A DNA stretch of 64,000 nucleotides from assembly GCA_903858085.1 (NCBI GenBank), contig CAIOHJ010000129.1, positions 1 to 64,000 on the forward strand, in the 5' to 3' direction. Positions within the stretch are counted from its first letter, which is position 1. The number at the start of each line of letters is the position of its first letter. A program made the translations under genes and the position numbers. Below are positions 10,734-19,321 of the stretch, piece after piece. Source of the DNA: an uncultured Chloroflexota bacterium (GTDB lineage: Bacteria; Chloroflexota; Anaerolineae; Caldilineales; Caldilineaceae). A model generated the notes under the pieces. That model ran no database searches. It saw nothing but the letters and a program-made list of their open reading frames with translations, and was not told where the DNA came from.

Positions 10734-11735
10734 TCAGGGCCATTGGGCGCCAGTTGTCTCGACAAACAAGGAGTAGAGCGACTGGCCAGTGGTCATGAAA
10801 AGCCGGTTTTTGCGCAACCCACCAAAACAAAGGTTCGAACAAGGTTCGGGCAGGTGGATGCGCCCGAGCAGCGCCCCGTCCGGCGCATAGCAGTGGACCC
10901 CATCATAGCCGGCGCCCCCCCAGCCCGCAGCCGCCCAGACGTTGCCATCCTGGTCGCAGCGGATGCCGTCGGCCAGACCCGGCCCCATGTCGACAAAGAG
11001 CCGCCCATTCGCCAGCCGCGTGCCGCCGTCGACCAGATCGAAGACCCGGATATGGCGCGGCCCATTGGGCGTGTGCGAGGCACCCGTGTCCACGATGTAA
11101 AGCAGCGATTCGTCCGGCGCAAAACAGAGCCCGTTGGGGCGGTCAAAGTCTTCAGCCACCACCGTCGCCTCCCCACTCACCGGGTCGATGCGATAGACGT
11201 TGCGCGGCAGCTCGAAGGGAGCCACATGCCCTTCATAGTTTTTGAGCAGCCCGTAGCCAGGGTCGGTGAACCAGATCGACCCGTCCGACTTGACCACGAC
11301 ATCGTTGGGCGCGTTCAGACGGCGCCCCTCAAAGCGATCCATCAGAACGGTGATCTGGCCGTCATATTCGGTGCGGGTGACGCGGCGGCTGTCATGTTCG
11401 CAGGTCACCAGCCGCCCCTGGCGGTCCCGCGTGTTGCCGTTGGCAAAGTGCGAAGGGCTGCGGAAAAGGCTGACCGCACCGCTCTCCTCCTCCCAACGCA
11501 ACATTCGGTTGTTGGGAATGTCGCTCCAGAGCAGATAGCGGCCGTCCCCAAACCAGACCGGCCCCTCACACCAGCGCCCCCCGGTGGCGATCAGCTCGAC
11601 CGCAGCGCTGCCCAGGCTGTACTGAGCAAAACGTGGGTCAACCACCTCGACCGCCGGTTCCGGGTAACGCACAATGCCGCGCTGGCGCACCCAGCCTTCG
11701 GCAGCGGTGACGGCTGGATGGGTGATGACATACAT
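10734..11735 (-). CDS. SMP-30/gluconolactonase/LRE family protein
   Basis: A 333-residue six-bladed beta-propeller lactonase-type hydrolase. Metal-site signatures are visible: Glu in GRWCEGPVWFGDG, Asn in NAPNDVVVKSDGSIWFTDP, the RPNGLCFAPDE blade, and Asp in GLADGIRCDQDGNVW. The family hydrolyses sugar lactones or similar esters with a divalent metal. The ATG at 11733-11735 follows GAGGAGG. Its leader contains an A-rich 13-bp tandem repeat directly before the ribosome binding site. It precedes mutS by ten bases and follows the CHAT gene on the same strand. No functional link to mismatch repair is known. Confidence 0.88.
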   Translation of the reverse strand: MYVITHPAVTAAEGWVRQRGIVRYPEPAVEVVDPRFAQYSLGSAAVELIATGGRWCEGPVWFGDGRYLLWSDIPNNRMLRWEEESGAVSLFRSPSHFANGNTRDRQGRLVTCEHDSRRVTRTEYDGQITVLMDRFEGRRLNAPNDVVVKSDGSIWFTDPGYGLLKNYEGHVAPFELPRNVYRIDPVSGEATVVAEDFDRPNGLCFAPDESLLYIVDTGASHTPNGPRHIRVFDLVDGGTRLANGRLFVDMGPGLADGIRCDQDGNVWAAAGWGGAGYDGVHCYAPDGALLGRIHLPEPCSNLCFGGLRKNRLFMTTGQSLYSLFVETTGAQWP

Positions 11736-11744
11736 AGGGCCTCC

Positions 11745-11790
11745 TCTGGCTTTTCTGTCTGGCTTTTTTGTCTGGCTTTTCTGTCTGGGG
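11745..11790 (-). repeat. 13-bp tandem repeats in the leader of the SMP-30 gene
   Basis: Three and a half copies of a 13-bp unit, TCTGGCTTTTCTG in plus-strand view (CAGAAAAGCCAGA in the sense direction), at 11745-11757, 11758-11770, 11771-11783 and 11784-11790. They end immediately upstream of the GAGGAGG ribosome binding site. Copy-number change here would alter the untranslated leader, and the A-rich sense strand could act as a translation enhancer. Confidence 0.8.
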
Positions 11791-11820
11791 ATTGCTGCAA
11801 AAAATATGGCGCCATACCTT

Positions 11821-14154
11821 TCAGGCGGAGCCGACCTGGACACTGCCGTTGGGGTCGCCGTAGAGCGTGTACGCCAGCCAGGTAGGGTTGTGCGGTTCCA
11901 GCGCCCGCACATGCAGACGTGCGGCCCGCATCGCCTCACCCAAAACATCCCCAGCCTCCAGCCGGCTGTAAAAGTGCGTGGAAAACTCCACGGCCAACGC
12001 ATCGTGCACCTCCCACAGCGCACCGACAAAAGCGCTGGCATTGGCCTCCCGGAAGAGCTTCTCGGCCCAGCCCCCCAGCCCTGTCAGACTGAAATTGGCG
12101 CGACCCCCGTCGCAGGCGTTGAGAAAGACCAGCGGCATGGCGCGGCGCATGCCGCGCAGCTGGCTGCCGCGCAGGTCCCCCGGGTAGAGCGGGGCGTCGG
12201 CCAGCTCGATCACCGACCGGTCGGCATCTTCGCTGTTGAACTGGCCGTGCGTGGCAATGTGCATCACCTGGTAGCCGCCCGCCATGAACAGGTCGAGCAC
12301 CTCCTGGCGCAGCTGCAGCGGGCCCGCCAGCTGAACCCTGCGTTGGGCCGACAAGGTGTCAAAAAAGCGGCGCTCGGCGGCCATGGCGGGCAACCCTACC
12401 TCTGGAAAGATCAGAGCCGCTGTGTCAACGGTGAGCCGGGCCAGCGGCCCACGCCCCGCCAGCCAGCGGGCCAGCCGAAACCGGGTCGCCCAGAAGTCGT
12501 CGCTGTACTCCTGGCCAGAGTGCACGTTGTAATGGTACGGCTTGAGCAACTCCCAAGGAATCCACGGCTCGTCGCTGGTGATCAGCAGGGTGCGAACAAT
12601 ACCCGCCTCGTTGAGGGGCAGAAGCTGGGCAAAATAGGCCTCGCGCAGCGGCTCGGGCAAGAGCTGCTCAAACAGCCCTTCCGCCAATGTGGAAAGCTGC
12701 AAGGCACTTTGGGCCTGCTCCGCTGCGGTCAGGTCGCTGGCCAGCAGCCGCACCAGCTCGGTGAGCGGCGCCAGCTCCCGGGCCAGAAAGGTGAGCGGGT
12801 CCTTGTCGGTGAGCTCGGTCTCCCCCATGAACTGCCAGCGATAGGGCACGTCGGGCCGCGGAGAGTCAAGCCAGAAGGCCAGCGTGTTCTCCTGGGCTTT
12901 TTTGACCACACGCAGATGCAGGTCGGCGGGCGGCGGGGGCTGACGCTCAAAACGGGCGAATTCGGGCAGACCCTCCCCCCCGCGCGCCAGAATCGCACTG
13001 GCACCCGTGCCAGCCTGCTGGACCACCTCGCTCTGCAAAGAGAGGCTGCCCACCAGCCGCGCCTTGTGGTAAAAATCGATCGCGATCCGCTTGGAGCCCA
13101 AACTGCCACTTTTGAGCAGAAAAACAGCCGGGTCAGAATCCCGGTCCGCCCACACCGTGAGCGTTCGCTCCCAACAGAGGGTCTCCTCCTCAAAGTCAGC
13201 CGCCAGCACACGCACGGTCAACACCTCGGGAGGAGGCGCCCCTTGCTCAGGTTGGCTGAACTCAACCGGGATGCGCCCGCTCGCAGCGCTCTCCGCCGGC
13301 TGTTGCAGCCGCAGCCGTACCACCAGCCAGTTGACCTGCCAGCGCTGCACAGCCGCTGGAAATTTGACCTCGGTGTGAAAGTTGACCTGCAGCGGTTCAG
13401 AAGGTGCAGAAGGCGCAGCCGCCAGCTCCAGCTCGCCGCCGTGGGCAGCCTCCACCGGGTCGCCCTCGGCCAGCGCTGTGCTCTCCAAAACCGGCATCGC
13501 TCCAGCACTGCGCCGGAGCAGACGCTGCTCTGCTTTCCAGTGCAAAAAGCGGTCGGTCAGTGCAGCCACAATGCCCGGGAGCGCCTCCAGCCGGTTCAAA
13601 GCCTCTTCGTAGGCCCCCAGCGCAGGGTGGGTGGACAACGAGGCGGCCAGCGCCCTGTCGAGCAGCTCAAGCTGCTGGCGGGTCGTTTCAGGCAACCGGT
13701 CGAGCAACTGATCGACCGCAGGGCGCAGCACCCGCCACGCTTCGGCCGTTTCATTGGCCACATAAAACCAGCGCTGCACCGCACAGCTCGGCGGGTCTGC
13801 ACAGCGCGCCAGATGGCTCAGCGCCAACAGCCGCTCGGCGGTCAGCGGCCGGTTTGCCAACAGAGGGGGCGTGCGCCCGGCAAGGTCACCCAGCGCAACC
13901 AGTTTGTCCAGCTCGCTGCCAGCAGCGCCGCGCACCTGGGGCAGCTGCAAAGCCGCAGCAGCAAACGCCGCAGCAACCCTGCGCACCCCGGCAGGGTCGG
14001 GGTCGGCAGAGAGCTCGACAAGCTGCTCCGCCAACAGAGCCCTCAGCTGTTCCAGCGCCGGAAGGGTCGTGCGGCGGGGCAGGTAGGACCAGCGACGATA
14101 AATTGCCAGCAGAGCACTTTCAAGCAGTTCGTCAAGGGACTGAAGTTTTGCCAT
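11821..14154 (-). CDS. CHAT-domain (caspase-like) protein
   Basis: A 777-residue protein. The C-terminal CHAT domain has the caspase-like dyad: His636 in VMHIATHGQF and Cys681 in PLVFLNACDGG. The region just before it (about 480-620, with EPWIPWELLKP) is the usual N-terminal part of CHAT modules. Residues 1-250 look helical and lack clear TPR repeats. The middle region (about 255-420) resembles a beta-sandwich with alternating hydrophobic strands. CHAT proteases often act as effectors in conflict, signalling or cell-death systems. No partner nuclease, gasdermin or sensor lies beside it. The start ATG at 14152-14154 lacks a strong ribosome binding site; 14199 is an alternative. Confidence 0.82.
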   Translation of the reverse strand: MAKLQSLDELLESALLAIYRRWSYLPRRTTLPALEQLRALLAEQLVELSADPDPAGVRRVAAAFAAAALQLPQVRGAAGSELDKLVALGDLAGRTPPLLANRPLTAERLLALSHLARCADPPSCAVQRWFYVANETAEAWRVLRPAVDQLLDRLPETTRQQLELLDRALAASLSTHPALGAYEEALNRLEALPGIVAALTDRFLHWKAEQRLLRRSAGAMPVLESTALAEGDPVEAAHGGELELAAAPSAPSEPLQVNFHTEVKFPAAVQRWQVNWLVVRLRLQQPAESAASGRIPVEFSQPEQGAPPPEVLTVRVLAADFEEETLCWERTLTVWADRDSDPAVFLLKSGSLGSKRIAIDFYHKARLVGSLSLQSEVVQQAGTGASAILARGGEGLPEFARFERQPPPPADLHLRVVKKAQENTLAFWLDSPRPDVPYRWQFMGETELTDKDPLTFLARELAPLTELVRLLASDLTAAEQAQSALQLSTLAEGLFEQLLPEPLREAYFAQLLPLNEAGIVRTLLITSDEPWIPWELLKPYHYNVHSGQEYSDDFWATRFRLARWLAGRGPLARLTVDTAALIFPEVGLPAMAAERRFFDTLSAQRRVQLAGPLQLRQEVLDLFMAGGYQVMHIATHGQFNSEDADRSVIELADAPLYPGDLRGSQLRGMRRAMPLVFLNACDGGRANFSLTGLGGWAEKLFREANASAFVGALWEVHDALAVEFSTHFYSRLEAGDVLGEAMRAARLHVRALEPHNPTWLAYTLYGDPNGSVQVGSA

Positions 14155-14295
14155 GTTCGTCGATGTTTGGATGGCCAGGAAGCTGTTCCACAAGAGCACA
14201 GGCTTCCATTATAACACAAACACCCGACCGCTGCACACCCGACAAATCTCCCCTTCCAGCAGGCAGACGGTCAGCCTCCCCCCCCTGCGGCCCGC

Positions 14296-15384
14296 TCATG
14301 CCGCTGCAAGCCAGGGCACCCCCACTTCAGAGGCCAGCTGCCGCAGGTCGGCGTAGACATCCGGGTCCAGCGGCACACCGCCGCGCAGCTTCTCCTGCTG
14401 GCGCCGCCATTCCAGTTCCCCCGGCAGCAAGATCTCAGCTACCCCTGGCCGGGTGCGGCTCGCCTTGACCATGCCAATGAACTCCTGCAGGTTGGCGTAG
14501 AAAGCCTGCCGCTCCATAAACCAGTCGATCTGATAGGCGATAAACTGGTGCGCCACCTCCTGGCGGGCAGGGTCGCGATAGGGAATGACGCCGTAGCCGC
14601 CGCCCCCCAACACACCAGTCAGCACATCCGTCAACAAGCTCAGCCCATAGCCTTTGTACTCACCCATCGGCAACAGCGTCCCCTCCATGGCAGCGGCCGG
14701 GTCGTCGGTCTCGCGGCCATCGGCCGTGATGGCCCAGTTGGTGGGCATTTTCTTGCCGTCCCGCAGAAGCCAGCGCATCATCCCCTTGCCAGATGTGGTC
14801 AGCGCCATATCCAAAATGATCGGCATGGCGTCCGGTCCGTCGCCGGTCGGTGCCACGATCGCCCACGGATTGGTGCCGACCACCCCATCGATTCCCCCCC
14901 AAGGGGCCATCTCCGGGCCAGCATTGGTCATGCTGACCCCGATGCAGCCATTGCCCAGCACCTGGCTGGCCGAATAGCTGGCCGAGCCAAAATGGGTGCT
15001 GTGGCGAACCAGCACGATGCCGACCCCCTGCTGCTGCGCCTTGGCCATCGCCAGCCGCATCGCCTTGACAGCCATCACCGTGCCAGGCCCGTTGTGCGCG
15101 TCGACCAGCGCCAGCGCCGCCGACTCTTTGACGATCTCAAAGGGCGCCTGTGGGTCCACCTCGCGGCCACGCACCCGCTCGACATAGGCGCGCACCCGGC
15201 GCACACCCTGCCCCTGCCCCTGCAAATTGCGCAGCTCGCTGGTGACCAGCGCATCGGCGATGATGTCGGCATCCTCCGGCACCAGGTCGGTCGTGCGCAA
15301 AATGGCCTGCGTCACCCCCCGCAACGCCTCTGCCGGCACATAGCAGAGGGGAATCTGTTCGGTCTTGTAATCTGCACTGTACAT
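14296..15384 (-). CDS. Ldh-family (malate/L-lactate/ureidoglycolate-type) dehydrogenase
   Basis: A 362-residue NAD(P)-dependent oxidoreductase of the Ldh_2/MDH_2 fold, which oxidises 2-hydroxy acids such as L-lactate, sulfolactate or ureidoglycolate or reduces the matching imine or keto acids. Family signatures are AHNGPGTVMAVKAMRLAM, the catalytic-His region VRHSTHFGSASYSA, VGTNPWAIVAPTG and MGEYKGYGLSLLTD. The ATG at 15382-15384 follows a GAGAGA-type site. It is last in the leftward unit behind the peptide permeases, so it probably acts on a product of the imported substrate. Confidence 0.87.
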   Translation of the reverse strand: MYSADYKTEQIPLCYVPAEALRGVTQAILRTTDLVPEDADIIADALVTSELRNLQGQGQGVRRVRAYVERVRGREVDPQAPFEIVKESAALALVDAHNGPGTVMAVKAMRLAMAKAQQQGVGIVLVRHSTHFGSASYSASQVLGNGCIGVSMTNAGPEMAPWGGIDGVVGTNPWAIVAPTGDGPDAMPIILDMALTTSGKGMMRWLLRDGKKMPTNWAITADGRETDDPAAAMEGTLLPMGEYKGYGLSLLTDVLTGVLGGGGYGVIPYRDPARQEVAHQFIAYQIDWFMERQAFYANLQEFIGMVKASRTRPGVAEILLPGELEWRRQQEKLRGGVPLDPDVYADLRQLASEVGVPWLAAA

Positions 15385-15456
15385 CTTCGTCTCTCTGTTC
15401 TGCAGGAATTTCAAAATCGGCGCACGACAGCCCAATCCCGCCGCCGCCCAACAGCC

Positions 15457-16398
15457 CTAACGATTGCGCAGGCGAGGGTCCAGAAAATCGCGCAGCCAGT
15501 CGCCCAGCATGTTGAGCGAAAGCACGGTCAGCATAATGGCGACCCCCGGAAAGACAGCCAGCCACCAGTAGCCGCCCAACAGCTGGTCGCGGCTCTCCGC
15601 CAGCATCCCCCCCCAGGTCGGCACCTCCGGCGGAACACCCAGCCCCAAAAAGGAGAGCGAAGCCTCCGACAAAATGACCCCAGCCACATTGAAAGAGGCA
15701 ATCACGATCAGCGGGGCCAGGATGTTGGGCAAAATGGCGCGACCGACAATCCGGCTGCTGCCCACCCCAATCGCCCGCGCCGACTCAATGTAATCTTTCC
15801 GCTTCTGGCTGATCGTCTCCCCGCGCGCAATGCGGGCGTAGGTCACCCACTGCCCGATCGCCAACACGATGACCAGGTTGAGCAGACCCGCCCCCAACAC
15901 CACCAGGACCATGATCGCCAACAAAATGAATGGAAACGCCAGCTGCACATCGGCCATCCGCATGATCAGGTCGTCGAGCCGCCCCCCCGCATAGCCGGCC
16001 GTCACCCCCAAAAAAACACCGAAGAGCCCGCCTATCAACACGGCCGCCACCCCCACCGCCAACGACACGCGCGACCCATAGATCAGCCGCGACAACACAT
16101 CCCGCCCCAACCCATCGGACCCCAGCCAGTAGACCCCGCCCGAAGCCTCATTGACGCTCAGCGGCGGCTGCAGCCGCTGGATCAGATGCTGCCGGTTGGG
16201 GTCCGCAGGCGCCAGCTGGGGCGACAAGAGCGCCACCACCACCAGCGCACTCAGTGACAGGAGCGCCAGAAGCGGCCAGCGCGCCCGCAGCAGACTCCGC
16301 CAGGCACTGAGCCAGGGCGACGGCTGTTTGCGCAGGATCGGTTGACGGGCCACATCGGATCTGGCCACCGTGGGTGGCTGTTGAATTGGATGGATCAT
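15457..16398 (-). CDS. Peptide ABC transporter permease, DppC type
   Basis: A 313-residue inner-membrane permease. An N-terminal membrane segment near residues 41-60 (LLALLSLSALVVVALLSP) is followed by the periplasmic signature HLIQRLQPPL...WLGSDGLGRDVLSRLIYGSR and the core of five helices. The EAA loop for ATPase contact is ESARAIGVGSSRIVGRAILPN. It lies two bases after the DppB-type gene. No ATPase genes are found in this unit, which is unusual for this importer family. Confidence 0.92.
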   Translation of the reverse strand: MIHPIQQPPTVARSDVARQPILRKQPSPWLSAWRSLLRARWPLLALLSLSALVVVALLSPQLAPADPNRQHLIQRLQPPLSVNEASGGVYWLGSDGLGRDVLSRLIYGSRVSLAVGVAAVLIGGLFGVFLGVTAGYAGGRLDDLIMRMADVQLAFPFILLAIMVLVVLGAGLLNLVIVLAIGQWVTYARIARGETISQKRKDYIESARAIGVGSSRIVGRAILPNILAPLIVIASFNVAGVILSEASLSFLGLGVPPEVPTWGGMLAESRDQLLGGYWWLAVFPGVAIMLTVLSLNMLGDWLRDFLDPRLRNR

Positions 16399-16400
16399 GG

Positions 16401-17378
16401 TCAGCTGAGCCGAATGCGTGGATCGAGCTGCGTGTAGATCACGTCTACCGCCAGGTTGAGCAGCACGAAGAGGAGGGAAAACATGACGACAGCCGCCTGC
16501 ACCACAGGGATGTCACGCTGGTTGATGGCGTTGAAGACCAGGCGGCCGACGCCGGGCCAGGAAAAAACCGTTTCGGTCACCACCACCCCGCTGAGCAGAA
16601 ACCCAAACTCCAGGCCGATGATCGTGACAAATGGGATCAGCGAGTTGCGGAAGGCATGCCGCATCACCACCGTGAAACGCGACAGCCCCTTGGCCTTGGC
16701 AGTGGTGACGTAGTCCTGGCTCAACACCTCCAGCATCGACGAACGCACCAGCCGGGCATTGCGCGCCAGCGAAAAGACCCCGAGGGTGATGCCGGGCAAA
16801 ATCAGATGGCGCAGCGCATCGGGCAGATTGGCCAGCGCCTTGGGCAGATCCCCGCCCAACAGCGGTTCGAGCACCGGCACATGGCCCGAGATCGGCAGCC
16901 AACGCAGCCCCAACCCGACAAACAAAATCAACATGATCCCCAGCCAGAAGCTGGGCATCGACTGCCCAAACATGGCAAACAACATGATGCCGCCGTCGAG
17001 CGGGGTGCCCCGCCGGGTCGCCGACAAAATCCCAATCGGAATCGCCAGCAGCGTCGCAAACAGAATGGCAAAGAGCGTCAGCTCCAAAGTCGCCGGCATG
17101 CGCTCCAAGACCAGCTCAAACGCCGGCGTCCGCGACCGCAGCGAATTGCCCAGATCAAAGGTCACCAGCCCGACCAGATAGCGGCCGTACTGCTCGTGGA
17201 TCGGCCGGTCAAACCCCAGTTTGGCCCGTGTGGCCGCCACCTCTTCTGCCGTGGCCCGCTCGCTGACATACAAATAGGTCGGGTCTCCCGCCAGAAACAA
17301 CGCAAAAAACGACAGCAAGGTCACCCCCAGAATGACCACAAAGGTCTGAAGCACCCTGCGCACAAGATAGGTCGTCAT
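16401..17378 (-). CDS. Peptide ABC transporter permease, DppB type
   Basis: A 325-residue permease of the DppB/OppB family. It starts MTTYLVRRVLQTFVVILGVT, the usual N-terminal helix, and has six predicted membrane segments. The EAA loop is TTAKAKGLSRFTVVMRHAFRNSL. It pairs with the adjacent DppC-type protein to form the channel. A strong stem-loop separates it from the upstream binding-protein gene. Confidence 0.93.
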   Translation of the reverse strand: MTTYLVRRVLQTFVVILGVTLLSFFALFLAGDPTYLYVSERATAEEVAATRAKLGFDRPIHEQYGRYLVGLVTFDLGNSLRSRTPAFELVLERMPATLELTLFAILFATLLAIPIGILSATRRGTPLDGGIMLFAMFGQSMPSFWLGIMLILFVGLGLRWLPISGHVPVLEPLLGGDLPKALANLPDALRHLILPGITLGVFSLARNARLVRSSMLEVLSQDYVTTAKAKGLSRFTVVMRHAFRNSLIPFVTIIGLEFGFLLSGVVVTETVFSWPGVGRLVFNAINQRDIPVVQAAVVMFSLLFVLLNLAVDVIYTQLDPRIRLS

Positions 17379-17428
17379 GCCTCTGCTCTTCTCCAGCGGT
17401 CAAAGACCTGGTTTGCAAAAATCACCAA

Positions 17429-17462
17429 CCTTGTGGGAGGCCCGGTTGGGCCCCCCACAAGG
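17429..17462 (-). terminator. Intercistronic stem-loop between binding-protein and permease genes
   Basis: CCTTGTGGG (17429-17437) pairs with CCCACAAGG (17454-17462), and GGCCC with GGGCC around a GGTT loop, giving 14 pairs with one A-C mismatch. Such hairpins after an abundant binding-protein gene usually attenuate read-through or protect the upstream mRNA. Confidence 0.7.
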
Positions 17463-17492
17463 TCGCAACAGTTCGAACGAAACGACTTTCGC

Positions 17493-19112
17493 TTACTGCG
17501 GGCTGGCCGTCGTCAGGTCGACGATCTCATCGCGACGGGGCTGCCAGTTGACATCGCCAGCAATTCCATAGAAGTCTGGCTGGAAGTAGAGGAAGAGCCA
17601 CGGCGGGTCATTGTACATGACCTCCAGCATTTTGTCCGTGATCACCTTCTCCGACTCCGGGTCGCGCGCGCCGCTCAGCTGGTCCCACAGCTCGAACCAC
17701 TCGGCGTTGTTCCACTCGGTGTAGTTGGTCGCTGCCGTCGGCGCCGAGAGGTCAGACATGTCGTAGACAGCACTCCAGGTGCCACCCCCCGTCCCCACAA
17801 AATAGAGCGGGCCGACCTCGTGGGCGCGCAGCGCCGGCACAAACTCGGAACCCCAGTCCATTACCTGCAGGTCAACGTTCAGCCCCACATCGGTCAGGTA
17901 CTGGGCGATCGCCTGCACCACCGCCACATCGTTCAGATACCGGCCCCGACCTGCCATGAAGGTGATGTCAAAACGGGTGCCATCCTCTTTGCGCGGGTAG
18001 CCAGCCGCATCCAACAGCTCCTCCGCCTTGGCCGGGTCGTAGGGGTAGGCCACCAGGTTGGTGTTGTTGTTGGGCGGGTTGACCATGCTCGACGCCCGCT
18101 CGCACTCGAAAGCCAGCAGCGTCTTGCAGATCGTCGGCACGTCCACCGCATACTGCAGCGCCACACGCACCGCCGTATCCTTGATCGCCCGTCCCCCCTC
18201 GCTGTCATCAAACATCGCACGCTGGTTGAAGCCAACGTACATGCGCCGGGTGCCGGCCACCCCGGTCACCCCCGCATTGCCCGAGTTGTTGATCGCCTCA
18301 TGCTGGTCCGGCGGCACATTGGTGATGATGTCCACGTTGCCCGCAATCAGCTCCGCAGTCCGGGTAGACGCCTCCGGGATCACCTTCCACTGGATTTCGT
18401 CGTAGGCCACCTCACGCAGCGTGAAGTCCGGCGTCTTCTCCAGCAGCACGTAGTCGTCCTTGACCCACTCGACAAAACGATAGGGGCCCGAGCCGATCGG
18501 GTTCGCCGCAGCATCCTCCAAGCTCATCGCCGAGTAGGAATCCATGCAGTGAATGTAGGCCTCGGAGATCAACCCCAACGCCGGGGAAGAATAGCGCCCC
18601 ATCACGATCGTCACTTCCAGATCGCTCTCGGCCCGTGCATCCTGGTACTGGATGGCGTCAAGCACAAAGCCAGCCGTGTTGCCGGTGAAGCCATTGGCAT
18701 CGTCGGCCGCCCGCTGGAAGGTGTAGACCACATCCTCTGCGGTCAGCGGCTCGCCGTCATGGCAGGTCAACCCCTCGCGCAGCTTGAAGGTCATCTCCAT
18801 GCCCGATTCTGAGACCGTGTAGGACTCGGCCAGATAGGGGACGATGGCGCCGCTGGCTGTGATCTCAAAAAGGGTGGCGTACATGTGCTGGAAGATGTTG
18901 GATTCGGCCCGCGAGTTGACATTCGACGGCTCCAACCCCTGCACATCCACCGACTGCGCCACCACCAGCCGTGCCGGCTCGGCGCTGCTCTCCTCAGCGG
19001 CGGCTTCGCTGGCAGCCGGCGCTGCCGCTGGCACTGCAGTGCAGGCACTGCTGACCAGCAGAATCAGCAGCAGGGCTGCGCTGATCCATCCTGCCCGAAT
19101 TGACTTTCTCAT
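17493..19112 (-). CDS. Peptide ABC transporter substrate-binding lipoprotein
   Basis: A 539-residue extracytoplasmic solute-binding protein, family 5 (SBP_bac_5). The signal peptide ends in the lipobox LVSSAC, so Cys24 would be lipidated, and an Ala/Ser/Glu-rich tether follows. Family features are the N-terminal domain with YLAESYTVSESGMEMTFKLR and the central IGSGPYRFVEW segment. ATG at 19110-19112 with AGGAGG ahead. It heads the leftward unit from a promoter at 19236-19264 overlapped by the candidate GntR operator. Substrates of the family include di/oligopeptides, nickel and opines; the nearby peptidases favour a peptide-like ligand. Confidence 0.93.
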   Translation of the reverse strand: MRKSIRAGWISAALLLILLVSSACTAVPAAAPAASEAAAEESSAEPARLVVAQSVDVQGLEPSNVNSRAESNIFQHMYATLFEITASGAIVPYLAESYTVSESGMEMTFKLREGLTCHDGEPLTAEDVVYTFQRAADDANGFTGNTAGFVLDAIQYQDARAESDLEVTIVMGRYSSPALGLISEAYIHCMDSYSAMSLEDAAANPIGSGPYRFVEWVKDDYVLLEKTPDFTLREVAYDEIQWKVIPEASTRTAELIAGNVDIITNVPPDQHEAINNSGNAGVTGVAGTRRMYVGFNQRAMFDDSEGGRAIKDTAVRVALQYAVDVPTICKTLLAFECERASSMVNPPNNNTNLVAYPYDPAKAEELLDAAGYPRKEDGTRFDITFMAGRGRYLNDVAVVQAIAQYLTDVGLNVDLQVMDWGSEFVPALRAHEVGPLYFVGTGGGTWSAVYDMSDLSAPTAATNYTEWNNAEWFELWDQLSGARDPESEKVITDKMLEVMYNDPPWLFLYFQPDFYGIAGDVNWQPRRDEIVDLTTASPQ

Positions 19113-19235
19113 AAGCAGTTCCTCCTGGGAAAATAGTGATAAGGCTGGTAAAAACGCCAAGTTTGGAGAAGAAACTCTTCTGCGCACAGCACGCATCAGA
19201 AGCTTTCTCTTCTACTTTGACAGTCTCCGTTCTCT

Positions 19236-19264
19236 ATAATATAATCACTTACACAGTTTGTCAA
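19236..19264 (-). promoter_or_regulatory. Sigma-70-type promoter of the first ABC unit
   Basis: On the minus strand, TTGACA (19264-19259) is followed by a 17-base spacer and TATTAT (19241-19236). The -35 hexamer lies inside the candidate operator, so a bound repressor would block RNA polymerase. The distance to the binding-protein ATG is about 120 bases. Confidence 0.75.
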
Positions 19265-19279
19265 CTGTTGACAGTTGGC
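19260..19279. promoter_or_regulatory. Candidate GntR operator, copy 2
   Basis: GTCAACTGT-TG-ACAGTTGGC, an inverted repeat of nine-base arms with one mismatch. It differs at one base from the palindrome upstream of the gntR gene at 46384-46403. The core GT-TG-AC fits the FadR-subfamily pattern of GntR operators. It lies between the divergent binding-protein and M14 genes, and no regulator gene is nearby. Confidence 0.72.
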
Positions 19280-19321
19280 AATTATCGTCAGCTCACCCGC
19301 CTTGTCAATCACCCAATCCCT

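Noticed and set aside
11674..14214. Long 846-codon plus-strand frame
   Set aside because: It lies antisense to the CHAT gene, with composition typical of a GC-rich shadow frame.
16374..18812. 812-codon plus-strand frame
   Set aside because: Antisense to the ABC permease and binding-protein genes, which have clear family motifs.
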